Under the pieces are notes generated by a model. That model saw only the letters and a list, made by a program, of their open reading frames with translations, made no database searches and was not told where the DNA came from. From Physcomitrium patens (lineage: Eukaryota; Streptophyta; Bryopsida; Funariales; Funariaceae), in NCBI RefSeq assembly GCF_000002425.4, contig NC_037264.1:14229262-14293261 (forward strand): a stretch of DNA of 64,000 nt, written 5' to 3'. The position numbers were made by a program, and so were the translations under genes. Below, piece by piece: positions 24,318 to 35,700 of the stretch; the first letter of the stretch is position 1; each line of letters starts with the position of its first letter.

Positions 24318-24780
24318 TTATTTGGTTTAAGTTTCAATAATTATTTTGCATAAAATTAGCTAAATGTTATTCTATATGATAAACATAATAAAAGATTACA
24401 CGATATTTGAGCTCTTCTTGCAAATCACTTAAGATAAAACAAAAATAATATACATTTTGAGTGCATAAAAAATAGATGAAAAATACATTAATTTTAATTT
24501 TATCAATTGTAGAATTTGACGTAAAAAAAAATAAAAGGCAATATTTATTAGAAAACTTGAATGAAATATTTTGATTGCAACAACAATGTTTCTGATTTCT
24601 TATGATATATGTACAATCTATCAAATTTTAAAGCTACAGCTTCTACAATGAGCTTTGAGCCAAGAATGTGCTATTTTGAATAAAAGTAGGGTCATAATAT
24701 TTAATAAGGTTCTAACGACCAGCAATTGATCCACAATCCACGTTAACTATAGTAAAATGAATAAAAAATTACAATCAAAC
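23961..24780. other. AT-rich intergenic DNA, no gene seen
   Basis: AT-rich sequence with a (TA)n run at 24287-24312. No coding or RNA gene signal was found. Confidence 0.5.
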
Positions 24781-25818
24781 CTAAAACAAAGTATGGTTCA
24801 TCGTTTTGATCACCTTCTTACAAAGTTGGCATGTACTATCTTACAGGTTGAAACTTTTGGTGGTTGTTGAAACAGAGTCATAAACAACATGAACATCACT
24901 GAGTAGCTCTTGACACAGGTTAACATGGCTGGACTTCTGACAGGTATCAGATAGCGTTCAAGTGCCTTCAGACTTGAAATCCTCCCCCACATGTTTCTCG
25001 TCGTAATATATTCCAACGAAGATTTTTCCCCCATCCTTCCACACTCTCAATGCACCAGTGAACTGAAAAAGGTATGCAGAGATCCGCAGTAGAATTCGAA
25101 ATACAGAGACAAGGTGACCACAAACTAGCTCTAACTATGGTCGTATATCATGGTAAGCTGTAATCTGGCATCGAAGGCTAAACTCCGCAAGATCGCGGAG
25201 TGCTCATGGAGAGAGCAACTTAACAAAGCGAGTCACCAGCGTTAATCACAGTTGAGAGCATCCAAGAGGCAAGAGTGTCTTTTCTAATGGAATTAGTGGT
25301 CATGTCTGGTTTAGCAAGCAGGTTCTATCTCTGGGTTATCGGAGTCGATACAGAATACACATTAGTTCGTATAGTCTCAGATTTATCGCCAGCACAAAGG
25401 AATGATGAAAACTCCGCGATCTTGCGAACTCCATCTCATTCCTTCCATCATTGAATTTGCGATAGTCATGTGGTGAATTTGAGATGAACGGAGCAACCAA
25501 CCGGACTGTGGTGAACGGTTTTCATAGTTTACCCCAAATAGTTGCTCCTCTGCCAACTAGTCATGAAAGCAAATTCGTACTTGTTTCCTTTCATATCAAT
25601 GGTAAGAAGCAAATTTTAGAGAAACTGTTGAGCACCGCAAGATTGGATCTTAGGTTCTCCCTGGACGATAATGGGACCCTAGTCGAAGAAACATGAATAT
25701 TGTTGTGGGATGGCTTCACCTCTCGATTTTACAATTGACATTGTTCTTGGTGCAATGAGAAGTCGTAGCTTGAAGAATATTCCCTAATGGGCAGCAGTTC
25801 TAACGAGCAGCACGAAAG
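24781..25818 (-). other. Downstream region of the MCA gene, probable 3' UTR in part
   Basis: Composition is genic again from about 24780. The sequence directly below the MCA stop at 25819 is likely 3' UTR. A pair of imperfect inverted repeats lies at 25182-25207 and 25404-25431. A 70-codon open frame on + at 25484-25696 has no recognisable similarity. Confidence 0.4.
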
Positions 25819-28800
25819 TTATCTATAACCCTCCATCTCCTGTTCTGAGGGTGGTTCTTTCATGGTCCTTTCTGCAGAAAAAATACACACGAAATAATGT
25901 CGTCAGGAATTTCCTCAGAAGGACTCAATGATCTCAACACATTTTATTTCTGTTTCACATATCATGGAATGAAAGTTCAACCTGCAGCTATACATTTTGC
26001 ATTCCGCTAAGAGAGTACAAGAAGAACTGGGTGGTATACTTACCTTGCTTCTCCCGGAAACGAAGCTCATGGAGCTCTTGTAAAACAGCACAACAGCAGC
26101 AGCAGACATGCGCCCAATAATCGCTAAAACAATCACCCTGCATAAATTCACTTCATAAGTATTTGTACGATAGGAATTTAGCAATAGGGATTTACACAAC
26201 CATACCCTGGTATATAACTTCATGAAAGCATTCCCTGTAGCACTTTCTCTAATCCAGTTCAAATTCGTTGACATTCAGACGTACATGGATCCTATCAGTT
26301 TCTCCAGGTTTTTCAAGAGGCTTACTGGGATATCGAATCGGCGACGGACCTTTCTTCGTATGCAAGAAGTGTAACAACAGCACCCACCGTAGAGTGAGTG
26401 AAACGCCAGTTGACTGCATGCAGAGTCTTCAGCTGTATACAATCCCAAGTTAATGAGCAGTAACTTCTGCTCTGGTTTTTCAGAAACAGCAGCACAGTAT
26501 TTACCTCAACAGTGGACATAAATAAATAGTGATATTCAGATGCTACTGACTTCCTGCGTTATAGTCACATCAATTCTTTTTCCTGAGCAAAAGGACGAGA
26601 GGTTCGAAAGAGCAACGTACAAGTGCCGCCATCTGTAACTGAACTTGCAACAAGAGTAAACGTCCCGCAAGGATAGCAGAAAGTTTCGATACCTGTTCCA
26701 AACCATACAAACCACAGTCTACCTCAACAAGGTGGAAGAAATCGGAGTGTGTATATTAGTAAAAGTCACTATTAGATTTGATGCGCTCCACGTTATCTCT
26801 ACAGCCAAACGAAATTCTATCTGATACTGTGATATACACTTTACGTACACGTATCCATGTTGAATGTTCTAACTAAAATTCGAGGCATAGTAGATAATTT
26901 CACATGATAACTCACACAAGCAGGGGTCAACGCAGCAGTCGAAAAGGTCATAGCGCCAGTCTTTGACATAATAGTTGCTATAAACGCTGTTGCAGGGCAA
27001 ATCTTTCCTAGCCACTTCATCGCACACAATCATCTGCTGGTAATCAGAAGGGAAGCCTTGCCTGCAGTAAAGCATCCCTCAATCCATGAGACTACAGTAT
27101 ATTTCCAAAAGATCCATGTCTACCTCACTGTCCTCATGTCTGCATTGCACAACTTTTTGTGAGGATAATGAAAGTGTAGAGCTAAGTTACATGAAGGTGC
27201 AGGATGCGAATTCAATTTAGAATTCAAGCTCGGCACTTACAACGACGGTTTTAGATGTTTCATATGGCGCTTAGATGACTCCACCACTTCGGTCCTGGTG
27301 TGAGGTTTCCGATGTCTCTCTTCCTCCTCGTTATCCTCTTCAGGTATTTCGGCCATGGCCTCTGCAAGGATTACCGGGTCAGCTGCAGCAGCTTCTGTGA
27401 AGTCTATCAAGTGCTCAATCACGCCGCATTTTTCTAGCTCCATGCATGCCTGCACAAAGAATACACCAACGCATCATCATATTGCACAGCAATATGCATG
27501 CAGGGGCCGGTCCCGAAGTACTCCCTTCCATCATCTTACGCTGAAAATGACATGGCCCTGAACTTAAAGTAGTTCCCAGATTCTTAGGATCAAGTTTCGG
27601 ACCCAAGTTCAGAGCCTGTCATTTTGATAAAAGCTCTTTTTCGTTTTTAGCTCTATTCAACCAGAAAAGCACGGCTAGAAGGATACGAAATAATCGGCCA
27701 TCACATCAGAAAGGTGGAGTCAAAATTGCAGAGTACAAAAAGTTACTCACCCTCATGTGTTCCAGCTCCTTCTGCAACTTAGCATTTTCTTCCCGCAAAG
27801 CGATGTCTAAGGGCATACCAGGGTAGCGGCGTGACAGTTGTCGTGATAATCGCATGGAATCTCTCCGAGTGTGCTCGGGCTTCAAAAGTGTCTCTTGCAC
27901 CTTAACATCTGAACGTTCCATCGTGTACGACCGTTTATCTTTAACAATTGCCCGGATACGTTCCTGCACCATTAGACATTGTCTATTGAGGACAACAAAA
28001 CAACTAGAGGAACTCATAAACATCTATTGGCATAAAAGATTGAGACAAACCGTTCGAGACAACTACACCACAATGTACTCTAAGAAACTGGTTCTTGATC
28101 AATGAGCACTGACGTCAGTGAAACCAGATAATGAGCTGAATGTTTAATTGCCACGCAAGCTTGTGTTTGGCAAAATTTCACAAGTAGAATTCTAAACGGC
28201 GGCACAAACCGGTAACGTGGTCTGAGACGATTCTGTGTCCTCTTCTCTCTTTCGCCGTAGCAGGTGCCAATTTTACATAAAACATTGTGTAGATTACTCA
28301 CTGAAACTAGCTACAAAAAATCAATGTGAAGCAAAGGACCTGATTCTAAGAATCTGCCACGATTCCATGCATGAAAATTTAGCTGAAACCTCGGCACTGA
28401 AGATTTTGGAGATGATTCTGTGTTCATGTTTAACATTTCGCTTGCTAGCGCAGTCGATCATTTCACCGACGAATTTCTACGTCAATCTCTACGATGAAAT
28501 GGTAGATAGACATACCCGACTATTTTCAACGAGGGAGATGAGAGGAATGAGCTTGAGATATTTGTCGATTTCGTCCTGGTAGTCGCGAAACTTGGTGACG
28601 TACATCCACCCCATGGCCACAAGATACAAGTAGCTTTTGTCACGGCAGCTTTCCACAAGCACGACCGCCTTGCGCAGCGCTTGCTCTAGGTGCTCCAGCG
28701 GCTCCCGGCACTCGGGACGCTCTTTAAGATCCGTGAGGTTGAGCTGCTCCAGCAAGTTGGCAATCAATTTGAGGTGTTGTGCGAATTGTCGGCAGTTCTT

Positions 28801-28935
28801 CTTGTGCATACGTGCGTTGTTGGCGGCTTTCACAATCATTGCAATTAGCTGCACTGCATTTATGCCAGCAAGCTGACCGAAGCTGGCAACGTCACCCAAC
28901 GCGAGCCACGGCATCCAATTGAACAAGGCCGCCAT
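25819..28935 (-). CDS. MCA: MCA (Mid1-complementing activity) mechanosensitive Ca2+ channel
   Basis: MCA proteins are plasma-membrane, Ca2+-permeable mechanosensitive channels of plants. Eight phase-matched minus-strand exons were joined: 28935-28516, 27963-27751, 27449-27241, 27061-26916, 26692-26621, 26432-26326, 26137-26044 and 25871-25819. They encode 437 aa (Arabidopsis MCA1 is 421). The N-terminal conserved block includes HKKNCRQFAQHLKLIANLL, CRDKSYLYLVAMGW and QDEIDKYLKLIPLI. A charged coiled-coil segment follows (LREENAKLQKELEHM), then an acidic linker. The C-terminus is a Cys-rich PLAC8 domain: LFDCCVDPCLC, FCYPCGT, GGCCCYTSC, then a CCCCC run and LQELHELRFREKQ. The start is the first ATG (context ACAATGG); the frame upstream lacks ATG and meets a TGA. 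It is transcribed away from a promoter region shared with no obvious neighbour. Confidence 0.93.
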
Positions 28936-30260
28936 TGTGACCGCAAACTTGAAGAGTCCTCTCCGCCTATTCAAGAGCCTTCTCAGCTTTCACTAGAAAA
29001 TTTCATGTTCATTGAAGCATACTGAATGCGCAGCTCTCAACTTCCTCTCCACAAACAAGATCTAGGAGTGAATCGGACGAGGTTTAGACTTGTGATCCAA
29101 GGCTAAACCGACTGCAGTCATGACTTCTTCCTGATCTGCAGTAAAATGAAGCATCTCCTAAACTGCTCTTAAAATAGCACAATCGGAACTGTCATCCACG
29201 CCAAAAAATACATAATATTGAAGAATCTCAGAACTCCGAGAGCGACTCTCTCAAAATTACACTCCAGATAGGGAATGGAACTGACAATAATTCCACTACG
29301 TTTCTTTTGATTCACGAAACGAAAAATAAAAACAAAAATATAAGAGAGAGATGCGGGGTTCTATCTCGCATAACATCCACACATTCTCTACAAGACGAAG
29401 TTGCTTCCTCTGTCAAGTAAATGTTGTTTTCAGACTCTTACACACCGCCCCTACACCTACTCCCTTTGAGTACCTTCAAACGAAAGCCTGGCCAGAAATG
29501 GCACTTACACTTCAAGCCATTTCTGCAGGGACCTACACTCCGTGACAAACTTTCTGAGCAGACCTTCAGCTGCCATGCGTGCAAAACACATCCCTCATAC
29601 ACCTTGCCTGGTTTGCAGATTTCAAAGATTCAAGAAGACGCCATAGCCAGGTCCTATCGCGTCACGAGCATTAGCGACAAAGGTCGCAATTATGAGTTGC
29701 GTGGGTTCTCTTGTACAAGAAGCCAGACTATCAAAACCAAAGCAACAAAATCCGAAAGCCATGAGTACATCGTTGTCGCCAAAATCCCTCACTACGTCTA
29801 CAACTGTAGGGAGGTCCCACCACATCCATCAACGCAACGACAGTACTGTCTTCTCTCCGCACTATAACACCGTCTCGTCGCAATGCCACAATGATCTCGT
29901 TCACTGTATGTACAGGCGTTAAGATTCACAAGTTCACCTCACAATTGCGCAGCATCGGTGCGTAGCGTCAAGGTTGTTGATTGAAGCGGGATGATAGATC
30001 GCCGCCGTGGTGCCGGTAATAATTTGATCTGCAAAGTGCAGGGAAAGAGAGTGGGAGAATGATTGATGAACTACGGGCTTCGCCATATCCCATCCGCACA
30101 TCAACAAAATCCTCCGCTGGCAATGCCTCACGCCATAGCTCATCCCATCGATAAGCTCGTACTTATTGGAGCAACGGAGCTTCACGACATGTCCCGTATT
30201 AACATGTGCCTCATGCTCATCACTTATATACCACTATTTGAAACTCGTGCAGTTGGCTAC
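28936..30260 (-). promoter_or_regulatory. 5' leader and promoter region of MCA
   Basis: Genic-composition DNA upstream of the MCA start, ending abruptly at about 30260 where AT-rich DNA begins. The first 100 bp or so is likely leader. A + strand open frame of 148 codons (29421-29867) begins with ATG but shows no recognisable family, so it is not called as a gene. Confidence 0.45.
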
Positions 30261-32050
30261 TAAAAAAAACAATGTAAATATTGATTTTTTGTTTGAAGCT
30301 TCTCATGAGGTGAAACTCCATGTTGCATGATGTTCCACAATGTGGTGCTTTCAAGCTTCACTCTTAGTGATCTAGTGCTGCTACTCTAGGCAATCTCTAT
30401 CAATGGCATGCAGCTTTTGATGTCTTATTGATCAAAAGTTGAATAGTTGCTTCACATTTAATGAAAATGATGAAATATGTTGCCATTTAGAATGGTTTTT
30501 GTTTCCTTTGGTTTATCCAGATGGTTTATCTCCTTGTACTGTTTTATATAAGAGATTCCTTAAAATAGAAGCCTAAATTAAGAATATTGCATTAAGGATT
30601 AAGAATGTTGTAAAATACCATAATATGTTTATTGTTTTGATATTGTTTAAAATATTCTTTCAAAGTGCTGTGTAGAGAGTTTTTTCTTCTTCTTTTTTTT
30701 TTTTTTTTTTTTTTTCTTTTCTTTCTTTCTTTCTGTTGTAGAAGGTCATATTTTGTAAATTTTTTTTTCTTAGTATTCTTTTTTAGGTGGATGATGTACA
30801 TGGAAGTGAGAGTAAATCCACCTTTAATTTTGTCAGTGTTTGTTTAGAATGGTATAGCTCTTGTGACTTTGTGCTTTTATGTGTACCTGATTCTGTATTA
30901 TTGTACTATTGTGTCTATTCTTGATTTTTTATTTTTTTTATGTCATTAATATCAAATCATTTTTTAAAAAACTAAAATTCAAACACAAAAAATAAACAGT
31001 GAGGGTAATAATTTCGTGTGGATTTTTAAAATACTATAAAATGTCATCCATATCAAAAGCATATCAATAAAATAATTTGTATTTTTTATGTTTTTAAATG
31101 GTAATTTATAAATTAGGTATGCTTACAACATGTTTATTTTAAGATTAAAAAACAAACTAATGATATATTTTTCAACGATGTACCCTCAATAATTAATGAG
31201 ATTATGAGTAAAATTTGAAAAGTCATTGGTAACATTTTACAAAATCAAAGTATGATTTAATATTAAGAAACTGTTACCATAGAAGTATGATTTCTTTTGT
31301 GGGTTCCAACATTTAACTACCAGAAATAAATTATTTAAAAATAATTTATTGTTGGTTTAATATATATACATATATCACCATATTATGCAATTAGATGCAG
31401 ACCACTTTTGTCTTTACTATCTTTAACATTATTTGGTATGTGTTTTGATATTTGTGAAGCATAAAATGTAAAGTCTTATAAACTATTACAATCCATATAC
31501 CACAAAAATCTAGGATCAGTGGGTTAGGTTTGGTAGTATGCAATAAAACACACACAAAAAGTTCATGACCCAGATATGTTCAATTTTTGAGGTAAAAAAC
31601 AAATTGTATAATAAGATGAAATTTTTTGTATGTGAAAAAATGCTTTTGTGTGCACATATGTCTATGATACTAATATTCATTATAACTGTATCGACGTGAA
31701 ACCTTTTTCTTGCATGAAAAACTTCTTAAGTTTCTGTTCCAACTAATAAATGTTATTTATCTAATTATTCTTGCCATGTAGTTTCCCAAATTAAAATTTC
31801 AATGGCCACTGTGTGCACATCAATTCATTTAAAAAACAAGGAACTGTCAACTTTTGACCAACTAAAAGAGTCATGAGAAAAAAACAAACAAACTAATAAA
31901 CAAACAAATATGTGGTCATGCTCTCTTGCAAAAAGTAGAAACAAATCATTTTCAAAGAATTGTTTGTTGAATGTATTATCAAGTGAAAAAACACCACTTT
32001 GACTACGTAAAACAAAAGTTGAAATTTAATTTGATTATAATACTAATGGT
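30261..32050. other. AT-rich intergenic DNA, no gene seen
   Basis: T-rich and A-rich tracts, including a poly-T/(TTTC) stretch at about 30685-30735. No coding signal was found. Confidence 0.5.
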
Positions 32051-32290
32051 AAGGTCAGGATTCGAGGGGACTGTCACGTCATGGACAGGACCTGACGACG
32101 TGGCAGAGCCCACCAGAGGCTTCCGGAGGGGGAGCAGTCTTTCTCTCCTTCTGTACGGCATTGCCAACTAGGATTGTAATTGACGGGTCTGGTACCCCTC
32201 TGGCGTCCTAGTTGGACCCCCCCCCACACACACACAACTCTGCATCCAATCAGAGGGATCCAATCCCTCAAAAGATCCAAAACCAAACAG
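32051..32290. other. GC-rich island with hairpin
   Basis: A 240-bp island of high GC in AT-rich DNA. It opens with a purine run and then CTGTCACGTCATGGAC, which resembles a polypurine tract followed by an LTR start (TGTCA). It contains a perfect 10-bp inverted repeat (CCAACTAGGA at 32164-32173, complement at 32206-32215) and a C9(AC)n run. It may be part of an LTR or another mobile element; no partner copy was found in the window. Confidence 0.4.
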
Positions 32291-32344
32291 TTGCGTGTAT
32301 CAATTGATTTGTGCTCTACCATATTTGAGAACTCAAATTGTTTT

Positions 32345-32391
32345 ATATATCTATATATATATATATATATATCTATATCTATATATATATT
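32345..32391. repeat. (TA)n-rich microsatellite
   Basis: Interrupted TA/TATC repeats adjoining the GC-rich hairpin island. Confidence 0.9.
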
Positions 32392-32475
32392 ATGAAATGT
32401 GTTTTACAATAAGGAAGGAAGGAGTAGACATACTGATCTGTTTATTTATTCATTTGTTTTTGTTGTTGTTGTTGT

Positions 32476-32514
<39 letters not shown>

Positions 32515-32782
32515 TTTTTTTTTTGTTTTTTTTGATGCAGGGTCTTGTTGGACATTTATGTTCGCCAAGATGAAATGAATTCCCACAAATACTGTGACAC
32601 CAACCTTGTTAGTTTAAAAGGTTTTTGTTGCATATGCACAGTAGCCAGAATTATGGGGTGCATCCACTTCATCTCTCAAATTGTCTATAAATTTTAAGAA
32701 TGCATCGGGGTTTCAAGTGTAACAACATACACATACAGGGTCGGCACAAAGTCCTGACCCCACATGTAGGTAACACAAGAGA

Positions 32783-33151
32783 ATGTTGAAGAGAAGCACA
32801 TTTTTGTTCAATGGAGGGGGCATTACAACAACAACAACAACAACAAATACCACGAGATTGTGGAGGCTTTTTGATGTTCACAAGAAGGTGGAAGGTTCTC
32901 ATCTTATCAAAGGTGCACTTAGCAAGGTTCTTCTAAAGGATTTCTTGGTTAGATTAATAATGAAATTTCTAGCAAGCTATGTGGTTATTGCTTGTTTTGT
33001 TGTAGGATCGCATCCCTTTGTTATCTTATTTTCCTATTTATTATTGGCTCTTCTAACTGGATCACAAAGTATAATGAATATTTTGAAGACTTTGCAAAGC
33101 GTACTACATATATTTTATTGTCTTTTCTATTTTTTATTGGATTTATATTAG
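32783..33151 (+). CDS. Unrecognised small ORF with two hydrophobic segments
   Basis: An ATG-started frame of 122 codons. After a Thr run encoded by a CAA/ACA triplet repeat it reads TRLWRLFDVHKKVEGSH, then two probable membrane segments (ASYVVIACFVVGSHPFVIL and FSYLLLALLTG). I do not recognise a family. It lies in repeat-rich DNA with no neighbouring gene. The membrane-like composition could simply reflect T-rich DNA, although the segment KKVEGSHLIKGALSKVLLKDF looks less random. It could be a remnant exon or element-encoded. Confidence 0.22.
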   Translation: MLKRSTFLFNGGGITTTTTTTNTTRLWRLFDVHKKVEGSHLIKGALSKVLLKDFLVRLIMKFLASYVVIACFVVGSHPFVILFSYLLLALLTGSQSIMNILKTLQSVLHIFYCLFYFLLDLY

Positions 33152-35668
33152 TTTATTAAAGACACAATAATAAAACCAAACAAATAAGGACTTAGTTATA
33201 AAAATTGAAACATAAGATTTTCACAAACTGGTTCTATATTTTTTTCAAAACCATTATTTTCAATATATATATATTTTCTGTGAGTAGGAGAATTTGTATT
33301 GTGTCAATATCAAAATGTAAAAATTAACATTTTGTATCATAACATCACAATATAAACATTTTTAGAAATAAAATTTTAAAAAATTGTCATATTTTGTACA
33401 AGCTAAAGGATCTTCTTTAGAATCTCTAATGGTTATGTATATTAACCAAGTTAAATGTCAATATAATAAATTTATTACGTTTTTTTAAATGAGCCTCAAT
33501 CAAAAACTAAACATAATATTGCAATATAATGCATCTTCCATATGATATTAAATTATAAACACCACCAACATACCAACAACATAGTAATCATAATTAAACA
33601 AATAAAAATATTATCAAAAATATGGATAAAACAATATTTATTTATGTAAGTTATATTTATATATATATATATATATATATATAATAAAAAATACATTGCT
33701 ATATAGTTAATGTTTTTACAATTGTTAGTTTTTTTTTAAAACAAGCTCAATATTAGACTCCTACAAGTAGTAGTGTAAAATATAAATTATTAGTGCATGC
33801 AATAAATTACATCTTGAGCCTCCAAAACATTATAATTAATTTTAAATATTATTTATATTTAAAGTATCAAAAATGTCTTATATCCTAACTAGAAAGTAGA
33901 AGTAATAGCAAAGCAAAAATAAGACCATTGAGAATTGTTGTAGTACACATAGTATACATAAAACCATGCAAAAGGACAAAATAATAATAAAATTACATTA
34001 GAAACGCCAATTAAGTATTATTGCACAGAAATAATGGTAAAAAATACATGCATAATATTGCAAGTATATAAGGTTGTCAATCTCTTTCAGACTTAAAAAA
34101 ATAAGTAAAAATATTATAATATGCCATGGCAATATATATTTTATATAAAAATATTGTTAAATTAGTTAGAGTTGTTACACATCCATTTTATCAAAACAAG
34201 CTTAAAATAGAAATTCTTAAAAAATCATACTATAATAATAGAATATTTTTATTTAATAATTTTAAAATAAAAAATAAAAAATAAAAAAATGAAATTTATA
34301 AAAACAAACAAATAAATTTTTATAGATACATTTTTTAACTGAGTATGCCGTAATATTTGTGGAAAAAAATTTAGGCTATTATCCCAAAATTATACAATCA
34401 AAATTGAAAATCAATTATCTGCTATGGTTGTAAAGAAGCCTATTTTTTAAAAAAATGGGGACCATTATCTTATCTCTTATTTTGTGGTATGCCATATCTC
34501 TTGTTATACCACATAATTGATTACTAAAATATGCAATTTTTGAAGAAATAGGAATTTATAGAAATTATCAAAAAAAAAAAAAAAAAGTTATGCCTTTTTA
34601 GATTCAAAAATGAGTGAGGATTAATATAATTTTAACTTTTAACATTTTAAAGTCTATCTTCAATGCAAAGTATCTTCTTGAAGATAAAACTCAACCTGAA
34701 TTTTTCTAAAATATCAAAATTGAAGTAATTAGTCAGCTCACAAAACGTACTAGAATAGACTAAATTTATAAAAAAATTACAAAATTATTGTGAAGTTTTT
34801 AAGAGCATTCTTTCAAGTTGAAGTTGAAGGTGAAAATGTAGAGGAGTTTTTTTTAACAACCATTTGACATAAAGAGTTTAAATAAGTCCTTACCTATAAT
34901 AGAAGAAAGAAGAGAGTTGACAATTCTAATTGATACTCTGAAAGTTTTTAATTCCTTTGTGAAAATAAATAATAATAAATACATATATAATATTATTAAA
35001 AAATCTAAAGTAAGGATATTATTCTATTTGTATAAGATTTATATATTACACATTGGTAGAAGAAGAAAAACTTATGATTTATAAAATCTCAAGTCATATC
35101 TATCACATTAGCTACTATGTAATTTAAATAATATACAGATAAAAAGGTGACACAATGTCAATTAAAATATACAAATTATAATATATGAAAAATAGTCAAA
35201 TTCTTCAAGATGCTATGGGAAAATATACCACCAAAGAATTTTTGATTAAAAAAAGAAGCATTTATATTATGCTATAATTGTAAATTAATTTCTACATATA
35301 ATTTTTACCTTAAAAATATAATAACTATTTTTAAAAACTTATATTAGTTTCCTGATAAAATAATAATAATAATAATAATAATATAAAAATTAGATTTGTT
35401 TTTAAAGCTCAAGTATCAATACTTGCCAATGCACTTCAAGAATTCTAATTGACCAAGGTAGAAAATATATATATATATATATATATAACTAATTTCATCA
35501 AAAAAAAAATTGAAAAAAAAAATTTAAAAGAGTTCTCCAAAGCATAAAAGTCCAAATCAATTATGATGAATATGATACAACTAGCTAACAAAGGGAAGTA
35601 ATTTTATTCCAATTAATTTTCTGTTAAACCCGTTTATAGCTCCTGATACCAAGAACTTTAAAATAACA

Positions 35669-35700
<32 letters not shown>

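Noticed and set aside
26595..26620. GGTTCGAAA resembling a tRNA B box
   Set aside because: No acceptor, D or anticodon arm around it, and it lies at an MCA exon-intron border.
28935..28974. Upstream extension of MCA by 13 codons
   Set aside because: The extension would begin with TTG and the frame has a TGA slightly further upstream; the first ATG is at 28935.
29421..29867. 148-codon + frame upstream of MCA
   Set aside because: No recognisable family or motif and unusual composition; kept only as part of the promoter region.
30592..30847. Lys- or Phe-rich frames
   Set aside because: Translations of poly-T/poly-A DNA.
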